Source: Lepraria neglecta
Lineage: Eukaryota > Ascomycota > Lecanoromycetes > Lecanorales > Stereocaulaceae
NCBI GenBank assembly: GCA_033220425.1
Contig: CM065648.1
Span: 2,046,001-2,110,000 of the forward strand
Length of the DNA stretch: 64,000 nt
Direction: 5' to 3'
Part shown: one piece after another, positions 44,996 to 55,055 of the stretch
How the letters are laid out: each line of letters starts with the position of its first letter
Numbering within the stretch: position 1 is the first letter of the stretch
Position numbers and translations under genes: made by a program
The notes under the pieces: model-generated
Database searches by the model: none
Seen by the model: only the letters and a program-made list of their open reading frames with translations
What the model was told of the DNA's origin: nothing

Positions 44996-46003
44996 TGTTG
45001 AATTATAAGCTTATCTATAGCTTTATATAATGGCAACGGTTTTGGTATATATAAGAGCTGGCTATATAGACAGCTCTAGGATGCAGAAATAATCTTTGAA
45101 GCTTTGTATGGTTCCGATGGTTCCAGGATACTCGTCGCCATGTCGCCATGTGCGAAGAGGTAATCTACCGCCATATCGCCATGTGTCGAATAGGCAATCC
45201 AGCGCCATATCGCCATGTGCGAATAGGCAATCCGATGCCATGTCGCCATGTGCCGAATGAGCCATCCGGTGCCATATCACCATATGCGAATAATCTCCTT
45301 GTGCGAATAGGCAATCCGGTGCCATATCGCCATGTGCCGAATGAGCCATCCGGTGCCATAGCAGTGTATGCCATATCGCCATCTGCGAATGAGCAATTAG
45401 GTGCCATATCGCTATGTGCGAATAGGCAATCCGGTGCCATATCGCCATCTTCGAATAGGCAATCCAGCGCTATATCGCCATGTACGAATAGGCAACCTGA
45501 CCGTCATATCGCCATGTGCGAATAGGTAACCCGGTGCCATATCGCTATGTGTCGAATAGGCAATCCATCACCGTATCGCCATCTGCGAATAGGCAACCTG
45601 CCGCCATATCACCATCTGCGAATAGGCAATCCGGCGCCATGTGCGAATGAGCCATCCGGTGCCATATCGCCATGAGCAGAATGGGCAATCATGTAGACCG
45701 TGCGGTGCGCCTGTCTCATGCTTCATGCGATACGCCTTGTATCATGTTTTATGCGATACGTTTGTTTCATGCTTTTCATGCGAAAAGCCTGTTTTATGTG
45801 AGGGCTTGGCTATGGGGTATATACAGGAGCCTCTGTACCTAGAAGAGCTCATTAAGTTAAATATTAATCTTGAGGGTATTTCAATTGATCGATATTGGAT
45901 ATCCTACTATTTGCTTCGCTCTGATGTATCGGTTCTTAGTGTCCTTATCCACCTATTACCTTTCTAGCTCTACTTTATCAGTATACCCTAAGGTGGCCTG
46001 CGT
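44996..46003 (+). mobile_element. Long LTR variant with minisatellite, near complete
   Basis: Runs from TGTTGAATTATAAGC to a terminal GGTGGCCTGCG that matches the end of the 498-bp LTR except for the last few bases (CTAACA). About 1 kb; the extra length against the 498-bp form is the 34-bp array at about 45128-45690. Confidence 0.7.
45128..45690. repeat. 34-bp minisatellite, about 16 copies
   Basis: Same unit family as the array at 43.3-44.3 kb (CGAATAGGCAAT, GCCATATCGCCATGTG) with additional CGAATGAGC variants. It sits at the same position within a sibling LTR. Confidence 0.8.
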
Positions 46004-46844
46004 TTTTGGAATCCTTCCAACAGAGGCCCCGTACTGTTGATATTCGATGTTAACATATGCGCATCCGGTAGACTTGCGACTTTGCGGCTTTGCGTATTAC
46101 GTTAGTAGCGCTGATTAGGGCGCTGCTAAGGCCTTAGCTTTGTTGATGTTTGGGCGCGTTTCTAGGCGCGCCCGCACCTAGAACGTCAACATTTCAACGC
46201 TGCGCACTTGAATACCTCGCGCAATATGGTATCTACGGGGTCCTGATTCAAGGTAGTTTATCGTATAACCCTTGCGCAGCTGCCCTTGAAATTTGGGGCC
46301 AATCGGAATCGATTGGGGGCTGCCTCTTGGTGCCTCGTGACTGCCTCGAGGGGCCTCAGTGGCCCCTAGAGGCGCTCCTGAGCTAGCTTTCTAGCACACC
46401 CCGCTTATAGCCTCGGGGGTTACTGAGGCACCCCCGAGGCAGAAATATAATTCGCAGATGTAAGGATCTCTAGGAAAGAGGTAGACCGACCGCTCTTTAA
46501 GCTTCTTTCCTATAAGGTTTCGCTTGGGTTCTATATCAACACTGGTTTCGCACCCCCAATTCTACGATTTGAATTAGATTGGAGTGATCGCTTGGGACCA
46601 CTGATATTGTTCACGTTTATAGGTGTTTTGTACTATCCTTGTAGAAAGTGCAGTGATCATCCACCTCCAACACTTGCAATGTCGCATCTTCCCTGGGAGG
46701 CATGAGGGCCCAAAGCTTGGCCCTTAGATGCACCTTCCCGATAGATGCCGGGGCTACGCTCGGGACCTCAAAAGTCTCCAAAACAAAATACCTTTTGCGT
46801 CTGAGAAGTAGCCGACCGCCTCATTCATCATTCTCTCTGCAACA
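46004..46844. other. Intergenic region with GC-rich hairpins
   Basis: About 840 bp between the transposon nest and ERG28. 46343-46373 and 46410-46440 form two strong inverted repeats (arms GCCTCGAGGGGCC with 12 of 13 matches, and GCCTCGGGGGT with 11 of 11). No coding sequence seen. The last 150 bp is the presumed ERG28 promoter. Confidence 0.6.
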
Positions 46845-47449
46845 ATGGACTACTTGCCCCAGCACCCACACCACCTCCCCTACTGGCTCCTATTTGTATG
46901 TTCACCCTGTACCCTTCTCTTCGGTGCACTCATCCTAGCTCTCCACCAGGTCTCTCTCCTCTCTCTCAATACCGCCCTGCAGTCGCAATTCGCCTCTGCG
47001 CTCTTCCACCGTACTTACAGCCTGGCTCCCTCCTCTTCCCATCTAAGTGCTTTAAGCGCTCGCATTTTCGGAGCCTGGACGTTATTGGCTACTATTATTC
47101 GTCTCTACGCCGCCTACGACATCGATAACCAGAGTGTTTGTATGTCACTCTAAACCATTATCTACAGATCTCTCTCTCAAAACAATGAAACCTTGCGGCA
47201 TCAACAATTCTTTTTGAATATACTCGGTTCATTATACAGCACATGCTAATAAGTAATGGCCCTGCCTCTGCAGATTTCCTCGCTATGTGGACGTTTGCCA
47301 TTGGATTCGTACACTTTATTACCGAGTACGCTGTTTGGCGCACTGTGGGAAAGAGTTTGGGGTTAGGGATGGCTGTTGGAGTGCCTGGGGTGACCCTAAC
47401 TTGGATGGTTGTAGGCTGGCAGATGGGGTGGTATGGTAGGATTGCATAG
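46845..47449 (+). CDS. ERG28: Ergosterol biosynthesis scaffold protein Erg28
   Basis: Two exons, 46845-47139 and 47274-47449, 156 residues. Erg28 is a small ER membrane protein that tethers the C-4 demethylation enzymes (Erg25, Erg26, Erg27). Visible features: N-terminal LPYWLLFVCSPCTLLFGALI helix, SARIFGAWTLLATIIRLYAAY, and after the intron YFLAMWTFAIGFVHFITEY, matching the four-helix family pattern. The intron (134 bp) splits a Tyr codon and restores the conserved NQSVYFLAMWT. Its length is normal. An ERG26-like gene lies 2.4 kb downstream. Confidence 0.9.
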
Positions 47450-47740
47450 AAATTTGTGATGCACAGGCAGGTCAGGAATCGGAGTGCTACTTAGGCCGAC
47501 TTCATTTGTGAGGCTTAATTTCCTTGCCTTGGTTTTAGGATGGGGAGACTTGCGCTGCTAGGGTCGTTCGCAAAGGAAAGAATAGACGGGACATGCTAAG
47601 TACCAAGACGAGCTTAATTCATTCATCGTGGTTCGTCGACCCCCTGACTCCAATCCACGCATGCGTTGGGGGCTTTTCTACCGTACACCAACAAGTGTAG
47701 AACCAGCATAATCATTGCAGGCTCCTCTAATTGGTGGATC

Positions 47741-49209
47741 CTACACCCCAAAATCTTTAGCATGATAACGGCCTGTCTCCATGTCCAGCTCGCCCAAGTC
47801 CTCTTCCACACTTCCTTCTGATTTTGACGGTTCACGAAGCTCGGTGAAGCCACCAGAGGTGGGTAAGTGCACACTGATTCCGCGAAATGGATCATCCCTG
47901 GAATTTTTGTTCGAGTGTGCTGACTTGCGATCGGATCTCCTACGCAGTCGACTCTTTAGAGAACTGAATGACCAGCTACCGAGGGACCTCACTGGGTATT
48001 TCTTGACCAGTGGTGGTAGAGCTATCAGACAGGCGGCAATGATGCCGACATTGATTTCGATGGCACTATTACACGTGTTAGGCTTTTTGAAATGTTCTTC
48101 ACAGTACTTGTGGGGGCAGAGGGGGTCTTACGAGAAGACGGATAGGAAGCCACCAGTGTAAATTGAGTCCTTACTGTGTGCGTCTTTGATGACATAGATC
48201 ATGCGTAACAGACCGGCTACGCAGGCGCTTGTTTCAATCAGATCTAGACTGGCAAAAACGCATTCATTGGATCGGGCCATTGCTTACAGAAGACCGACAC
48301 CAAAGATGGCGCTCACTCTGATCTTTCTCTGCAGTGGCATTTGAAGATTGAAGACCTTGGTGATAGGAAATCCTAGCACGGCGACATCTGTCACCACGTT
48401 AATGCACGCTTGGGCTATTGTGTTTTTGTAGTCGTTGGAGCAAAGGCTGGGATTAGGAGGCGCTGTTGTACACAGCGCTTCCACGGCAATGGCAACGCTG
48501 ATTTCCGAGATGTAGAAGGTAACTAGAAACGCTATAGCTCCATATGTAATCCTGTTCATTGCCTTGTCGACAGCAAAGATTCGATGATATAGTAGGATCA
48601 TGGAAAGCTTGATGAACAGGACTGTGGGGTCATAAACTATGTCTCCTGCGGTTAAGGTCTGGTTGAAAGGAATTTGGTTTAGCATAAACCTCGTTGGTGG
48701 GGACCTTTACCTACGTGAATGAACGATGGAGTGAGATGTGAGAGTGGGACGTCCCACTGGTGTTTTCCCACTCCGAATTTCGTCTCTATCTCGTCCATTA
48801 TTTCACGTTCTTCCACTCATTGCATGGATTCCGAGACGTACGGTATGTAACCAAGACTGAGTGAACAAAAGAACCCATCTGAGTAGAGGCCAGTCAGATT
48901 TTCTGCTCGGGCCCTAAGACCTGGAGTATCTGCTTACGGCACCGAGGACTATCGTAGCTACTTGCTATCAGGGTAAATAATGAGATAGGGTAGGGGCTAC
49001 ATACCGTCGTCCCACCAGAAACCTCGAATTATGGCGATTTTTACGTATACCCGTGCTGCGAGGCAGATGGCCATGAGCACAAGGAAAACGGCATTGACCG
49101 CTATAATTGTGTTCGCAATGCCACTGGCGTGCTGGAAATCTGGGATGACCCCAGGGGGTGGCTTGAGAGCCGGTAGGTTGGACAGATCTGGGACCTGGGG
49201 CGAAGTCAT
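47741..49209 (-). CDS. Pth11-like integral membrane protein (rhodopsin domain)
   Basis: Seven exons on the minus strand: 49209-49005, 48957-48938, 48878-48842, 48785-48711, 48645-48288, 48248-48132 and 48065-47741; 378 residues. The family signature is present: N-terminal helix IIAVNAVFLVLMAICLAARV then FWWDD, HQWDVPLS, DPTVLFIKLSMILLYHRIF, and C-terminal helix AIEINVGIIAACLIALPPLV followed by a Ser/charged cytosolic tail. Pth11-like proteins are fungal seven-helix receptors, some needed for surface sensing; the ligand here is unknown. Exon 2 is only 20 bp and intron 5 only 39 bp; every junction keeps frame. The exon 3/4 junction is the least certain. Start at 49209 (MTSPQVPDL) chosen over 49311. 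Confidence 0.82.
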
Positions 49210-49886
49210 TGCGGAAGTAGGAGGTTTGTCGCAGCAGCCTTGAGACTTGAAGAGGACAATTGGAACCCGATGGCAAGATTCCACAATTGTAGGCGCGAGA
49301 TGTTGCTGCATGGGTTTCAAATACGGACGAGCTCACAGCAATACAGTTCTGTCACACACATAGACCAGCCTTGCTTCTGCTCGTGGCGCCTGTATTAATG
49401 GAGACGCAAAATGATTCCACACTCACAAGATCCTCCCGCAGGGTTGCACCGCAGATTTACCGCAGTGTTCAGCTTTGCTACAAGGTAGACGGATACTTAC
49501 GTTTGAGGTATTTATACCGAATATTTGTGCGTGGCTTGTTTTAGATTACTAGACTCCATATGACTCTAGTAAAATATCGAAATTTTGAAATTGTGAAGAA
49601 CAGGTAGAATACGGCAGATCATTCTCAGAAAGGTGGCGTGTCAATGCGGAAAAGACCATGCTGGATACTTTGCACAACAGGCCTTTTTTTTTACAGACTG
49701 AGGAAGCCGAGTCTATTAGTAAGCCTTAAAGCTAGGTCACAGAAGGCTGTTCCTGAGGCACATCCAGGCAGCCGAGATTCAAGGGGTTCAAAATGCCTAC
49801 TATGGTCCATAGCAACTGATCAATGTAACTATTGAACGACATAATTCTCAAGCTACGACACGCGTTCCACTGCATCTTGAACATGG
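49210..49886. other. Intergenic region
   Basis: About 680 bp holding the receptor-gene promoter and the 3' flank of the ERG26-like gene. A T9 run lies near 49684. No gene seen. Confidence 0.5.
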
Positions 49887-50993
49887 TCAAATTGTCTTTT
49901 TGTTTTGCGCTCCTGCCTCTTGGTACCATTTCACGCCTTTCTCGATACCCTCTTTCATGCTCACTTGGGGAAAATAACGCAGTCTGCTCTTGGCTTTGTC
50001 GATGCGGAAGGTCCTATTCATGCAGGTATGCTTGATCTTTCGTCTTGTAAGCTTCGGCTCTTTAGTACCCCGGAAGACGAGCCAGAAGATCCATTCGACA
50101 AAGGTCGCCATGATCAACCCAAGGTTTTTGGGAATAACCCACACACGCTTAGGATCACTTCGATCACCTGCAGCAACCCACACAGCTCGTGCGAAGTCCC
50201 AGAAACGGTAAGGCTCATCATTGGTCACAAAGAAGGCTTCGCCGTCAACGCGCTCGCTATACGGAGTGTCTGCGTGCATCTTATATAGCGTCTCTGCGGC
50301 CAGGATGTGTGCGTCCGCGGAGTTGCCCACGTATAGGAGATCTATCTTGGCCGAGTTGTTGCCTAGCTGGATATTAGTCTTGCCAGTCTCGTAAAAATTC
50401 AGCAGGTTCGGGAGCCATCCCGCATCATCCTCGCCGAACATGCTGGTGGGGCGTATCGCAGTCGTCAGCATAGCGCCGTATTGCCGATTAGCTGCAAGCA
50501 CAATTTTCTCTGCGACTCCCTTTGTATGCGAGTAGATTTCTGTTTGCTGTGGAGTTTGTAGGACCGGCAGGCTCTCGTCGGCTTCGGAAAGATCATTGAT
50601 GCTGTCATGAACAACGGAAGCACTAGACGTATAGATAAATGCTTTCACGGACCCAGACTTGCCAGCACACTCGATCAAATTCTGCGTTCCTGAGATGTTG
50701 ACCTTCTCGTATAAAGCCTTTCTCGTGGCGAAGTTGGGGTGTTCAATTAGGACGTTGGGGGAGGCAGTGTGGATGATCGTTCGAGCTTTGATTTTCTGAA
50801 GGACAGCTTGGACAGTCGAGTGGGATGTGATATCACCATCGTAATAAGATACATGAGGGAAGCGATTGTGTTCAGTGTCAAGGTCAAGGACCCAGATCTC
50901 GAGAGAAGGAGATTCACGAAGGCGCGAAACAATGCGATGGCCTAGAAACCCGCAGCCACCGACGACGAGGACCGGACCAAGCTCGGGATGCAT
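49887..50993 (-). CDS. Sterol-4alpha-carboxylate 3-dehydrogenase-like (3beta-HSD family)
   Basis: Single exon, 368 residues. It starts ELGPVLVVGGCGFLGHRIV, the GxxGxxG NAD(P)-binding motif, followed by VLDLDTEHNRF and YDGDIT. The catalytic pair is YSHTKGVAEK (Y-x-x-x-K), preceded by FIYTSSASVVHDS. Later EAFFVTNDEPYRFWDFARAVW is typical of Erg26, and a hydrophobic LIMATFVEWIFWLVFR segment probably associates with the ER membrane. Erg26 oxidises and decarboxylates the C-4 carboxyl sterol intermediate. The gene is either the housekeeping ERG26 or a diverged copy used in secondary metabolism; absence of introns and accessory neighbours leave both open. Confidence 0.85.
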   Translation of the reverse strand: MHPELGPVLVVGGCGFLGHRIVSRLRESPSLEIWVLDLDTEHNRFPHVSYYDGDITSHSTVQAVLQKIKARTIIHTASPNVLIEHPNFATRKALYEKVNISGTQNLIECAGKSGSVKAFIYTSSASVVHDSINDLSEADESLPVLQTPQQTEIYSHTKGVAEKIVLAANRQYGAMLTTAIRPTSMFGEDDAGWLPNLLNFYETGKTNIQLGNNSAKIDLLYVGNSADAHILAAETLYKMHADTPYSERVDGEAFFVTNDEPYRFWDFARAVWVAAGDRSDPKRVWVIPKNLGLIMATFVEWIFWLVFRGTKEPKLTRRKIKHTCMNRTFRIDKAKSRLRYFPQVSMKEGIEKGVKWYQEAGAQNKKTI

Positions 50994-52646
50994 TTTGGAA
51001 CTGGAGCAAGTATCTTGGTGTCTAGTAGTATTGCAGTGAGAGATCCTGTAGCAAGGACAATGCTCCAGGACTGGTCAACGAAGTAAGCCATAAATTTGTG
51101 GTATGCGGAATTCAGGTATCCGTCTGTTTTACCAAACAACGGTCGGTATCTGTATCAAACATTGAGGAAATGACCAGGATCGAGGCACTTCTTCGGCTCC
51201 GTCTTACAGCCAGATAGCTCTAGGTAGTTGAAGGATGTGATTCCGTGCTTGCGCTAGGCTTTCTTTACTCACTGATTGCTGTCGGGTACACAGCTCCGTA
51301 TGCATGCCGATCCCGATCCCCATCGAATGATTGGATCGACTGATTGGCGGTCACCCAGAATTCCTGAGTTCAGCGGGTACGGGCACCACGGGCAGCGGGG
51401 CTGCTGACTGACGCTAGCGTAGGAGCCCCAAACTCAAATCCACTCAACATCCATCAGGCATTGACAGACAACCATGTGTGTACCTCAAAAGTGTGTGTAG
51501 AGAAAGCTGAGGGATTTTAAGCTCTGCCGCTACATGTCCGCACCCTAGCCAGCCAAGTTTCGCAGCGCCTCCGCCAACGTACCCCACACGTACTTCGAGT
51601 CAACCCGATATCGATTCGGCAATTAGTACCAAACTACGCCTCCTTCAAATCCCACGTAGTGGTACCGTGCACGCACGCACAGAATTCTCCGTGCATTATG
51701 CGTGATGCACGAGCGATACTTAATGTTCCAACACATTCTCACACCGCCTCATACAAGATAGTAGGGGTACATTTCGATCAGCAGTCAATTTCTTAACCTG
51801 AGTAGCGCGCTTCTGCCTTGACATCTTGATGCAGGTGATTGTTCCACGCCTCCTCGTCAGCTCAACCCCTGTGATGGTTGCGAGGCATTGTCCGAAGGCG
51901 TTGCCCAGCGCTTCACATGCAATCGACGTGTCGTAGCGCAACGGCTCACGCACTAATTGAAAGTGGTGACCGGACTGTATCTGGAGTTAGATAGACGTTA
52001 TTATAGGATACGCGCCCTTCAGGGGTAGCTCTACTAAGAAAAGGTACGTTTGGGTACTTGCAACCACGCTTGATGTCGCAGAGAAGGCTGCTTTGTGGGG
52101 GGTAGGGGTCGGAATATTGCGCAACTTACTTGGTGCTGCGCGCCAGTTGCGCAACATTCCCACAACTGCGCGCAATATATTAATAAGCAGAACACGTGCC
52201 AAGCATACATATGTAGAGACCTGTCTGGGGGCGAATCCTAGTAGTAGTAGAGTCTGCTGTTATTGCTGTAGAGTCCATTTTTTGGTGTTTTGAAGATCAG
52301 GACGCCGATGGCGACAGCGAGCCAGACGCACTGGACGAGAGGATCATCTAGCCAATCACAGGGCTTATAGAGTGACTATTGTATGACGTCTGAGTGAAAT
52401 TCAGGCTTCTATAGACTCCGTAATGACTCTACATAACATAATATATAAATAGACGCATCTTGCGTCCAAGACCAAGTTGCGACTCAAAGAAGTTTAGCGT
52501 ATATTGTGCGCAACTTGCGAGTCGGACTCCTAGTGGGGGGAGCCATTTTTTTTCATAATTTCTCTCTCTCTACTCTAGAATTAGGAGAGTTAGCAGCGCC
52601 CCTACCCAGAATCCAGTGCCAAGAGTCTTCAGGACATAGTCAACCC
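50994..52646. other. Long intergenic region
   Basis: About 1.65 kb. Short ORFs (for instance 51720-51953 minus) look non-coding. A cluster of TTGCGCAA-like palindromes occurs near 52115-52175 and again at 52506. I find no gene or full transposon. Confidence 0.5.
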
Positions 52647-53378
52647 ATGTGTATTGACGGCTACCAACCTCTACGCAACGGCGCCGCTATTAAGAATATG
52701 TGGAACGACCTCTGGGAATGTGATTTCGTTGCTCCCGGTGCGTTAACCTTGAACCGATGTTACTATGAGCAAACACTCACGAAGATGGTGTATTTCGCAG
52801 GTATTGCTATATTCTGGTGCTATGAAATCATTTATCTGCTTCGCTGGTTCCTGGACGTCAGGTCTCTACCAAGATTATCCCGACAACTTTACGCCCCGAA
52901 GATGAAAACTCGGAGACGGACTCTTGGGCCACATCCATCACACATCACCGAACTGGTGTTGGGGTTCAGCTTTGCCATTGAGTACCCAATTATTGTGGCC
53001 TTTCACCCTTGGACCCAATACAGTGGTGTAGGCTATAGTGTACCACTGCTTCAACCCATGGAAGCAGTCACCCAACTCATCATATTCTCCGCAGTGGAAG
53101 AGACCTTGAAATCACGGATCATGTGGTTTTTGACGCCATGTGCTGGAACAGTGGAGGGAAAGCATAGCCTGAATGGCTCGCATTCTGCAGAATGTGGCCT
53201 CACCATTGATTACCTGCTTCCCAAGACCACACTATGGCTGGCCATCATGGTGATTTGGATGGTGTCTGTTCTTACAGGAATTACAGGAAAGCTGCAAATG
53301 TTCCCAATCATTATTTGGGTGGTCGTGCGTCAATTCCGGGGCCACAAATCATTTTCATGTCCACATGGTTTTATTTAG
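52647..53378 (+). CDS. Hypothetical multi-pass membrane protein
   Basis: 243 residues from the first ATG (MCIDGYQPL); the frame is open upstream to 52506 but only from GTG. There are about four hydrophobic segments: YFAGIAIFWCYEIIYLLRWFL (split for citation at 20), a second around residues 105-125 (ELVLGFSFAIEYPIIVAF), a third LWLAIMVIWMVSVLTGI and a fourth MFPIIIWVVV. I do not recognise the family. Introns may exist that I could not find, so the ends are uncertain. It lies between the ERG26-like gene and the P450, in sequence that is otherwise gene-poor. Confidence 0.45.
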   Translation: MCIDGYQPLRNGAAIKNMWNDLWECDFVAPGALTLNRCYYEQTLTKMVYFAGIAIFWCYEIIYLLRWFLDVRSLPRLSRQLYAPKMKTRRRTLGPHPSHITELVLGFSFAIEYPIIVAFHPWTQYSGVGYSVPLLQPMEAVTQLIIFSAVEETLKSRIMWFLTPCAGTVEGKHSLNGSHSAECGLTIDYLLPKTTLWLAIMVIWMVSVLTGITGKLQMFPIIIWVVVRQFRGHKSFSCPHGFI

Positions 53379-55055
53379 CACGTGGAGCTCGATCTAGTGG
53401 TGCTCGAGGACTGCTTCCTCAGAACCAGATTTTACTGCTAAGAGATGCAGTCAGAGAATGTTGCGGCAACCAGCTTTTGCCTTGTCAGTTGCACAAGACC
53501 TTCTGAGAGTATTTCCAGTGTCGAGGCGTATAGTGAATAAGTCATCCGGCCAGATACATCGGTACATCTGGCTGCGCTGTATGGTACTCAACGCCAGTTC
53601 TCCAGCAAGCAAGTTGTAGGAAATTTAGTTGATTGTCCACGGGAGGCAAGAATTCATTACAGCATCCTGTAGCACACTCTCTCTGCAGCTTCTGACCAGT
53701 CACTCCACCAGTTTCGCGGCCGCTTCCCAATGGTGATGTAGTAAACCGGCTGGGAGAGCAAAATTCACCGCACCTAAGTTGGGCTCCTTGGGCGAAAGTA
53801 CTTCGCTCAAGCCATTGAGCTAGAGCACGTTAGCGATACTAGTTCACCAATCCTCTAAATGAAGGTGTGTGGAAAGTTTGAAACATTGGCTTCGCTTTTG
53901 CACGCTCTTCGATAGCTTACTGCCTAGGTCCTACTTAAGAATGACCCTTGATTGGGTAATTAGGCTGGCCAGCTACCCGATTTGACAAGGCGCCCGTAAA
54001 GCTTCTTTCGTCACAGATAGATGAAATTCTCTACATACCTCAGCATCCTCCCAATGAAGCCTTGCGAATACACCGATCTTCGATCCTTCTAGACGTTACT
54101 TGCGACGAACTCATACGCATGCAGGACCTTAGCTGCGTTTTGTCTGGGTAGGTTCCCCAAACGAAAGACAATTGACATGCCTGAGACAAAGCCAACTGCA
54201 TTCGCCGATTGGATCGCTTTCTGTGGACTAAAATCTCACATGACGGTGATCGAGGCACAGCCACTCGCTTTCTACCACCCACTGTAGCAAGAATCCTTCC
54301 AATCCTCCACATAGCAAAGAGGGTGTGAAGGGAAGTGGTCAGACTGCGTTTTGGCTTCACTCATATGTCACCAAATACGTGAAAACCAAGTGGTGCGGCA
54401 GCTGTAACACGGCCCTAAGAAACAAGTTTGTGACTTACGCAAAAAGATCCGGGCCGCGAGGCAGCAGAATCTCGCATCGGGCCCTAGGACTAGGTAGTGA
54501 AACAGGATAGATCTGACATCATGAGACCACAGAAGCTTCCCAAACCCACGTTCAAGTCAGGGATCAGCGCCGTCTCACGCTCATGTATTCCAAAGTATTC
54601 CGCGAATGGATCCACCAGACGCCCCAACTGTTGCCTTACTCTCACCTCCTTCCTAAGCCGCAGCGTTTCTCCGAAGATCAGACTCAGATGTCGGTAAGTT
54701 TCTGCTAGCTTCCAAGAGCCTACTGATGTGCTAGTCGAAAATTCTGGTATGGCATCTGCAAACGGCGAAGGCTGGGGAGATCCACCATATTACTGTGGTT
54801 TATAGGCACCTAGATGAGTGTGTGTGTACTCCTCAAAGCGAGCCAATAATATCCCTTACTTTGGGGCTGACGAAGTCGGCGCCTGATCTGGAGGCCATGA
54901 GAGACTGTCATACTTAATCTATTAGCCCCTCCACCTCCTCTCATCAGTCTAAGACCTAATCTCACATCGCATCCCTGAACGCCAGACTCTATGATCACTG
55001 TTGTGTATTTTCCTTGACCAGATTGAATACCTTTTGTGTTGTTTAAACGCTCGAG
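53379..55055. other. Gene-poor stretch, possible remnants
   Basis: About 1.7 kb. One minus-strand tract (about 54698-54503) is open for 66 codons and looks protein-like (LRLRKEVRVRQQLGRLVDPF) but ends in stops and matches nothing I know. No complete gene seen; the last 100 bp is the P450 promoter. Confidence 0.4.
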
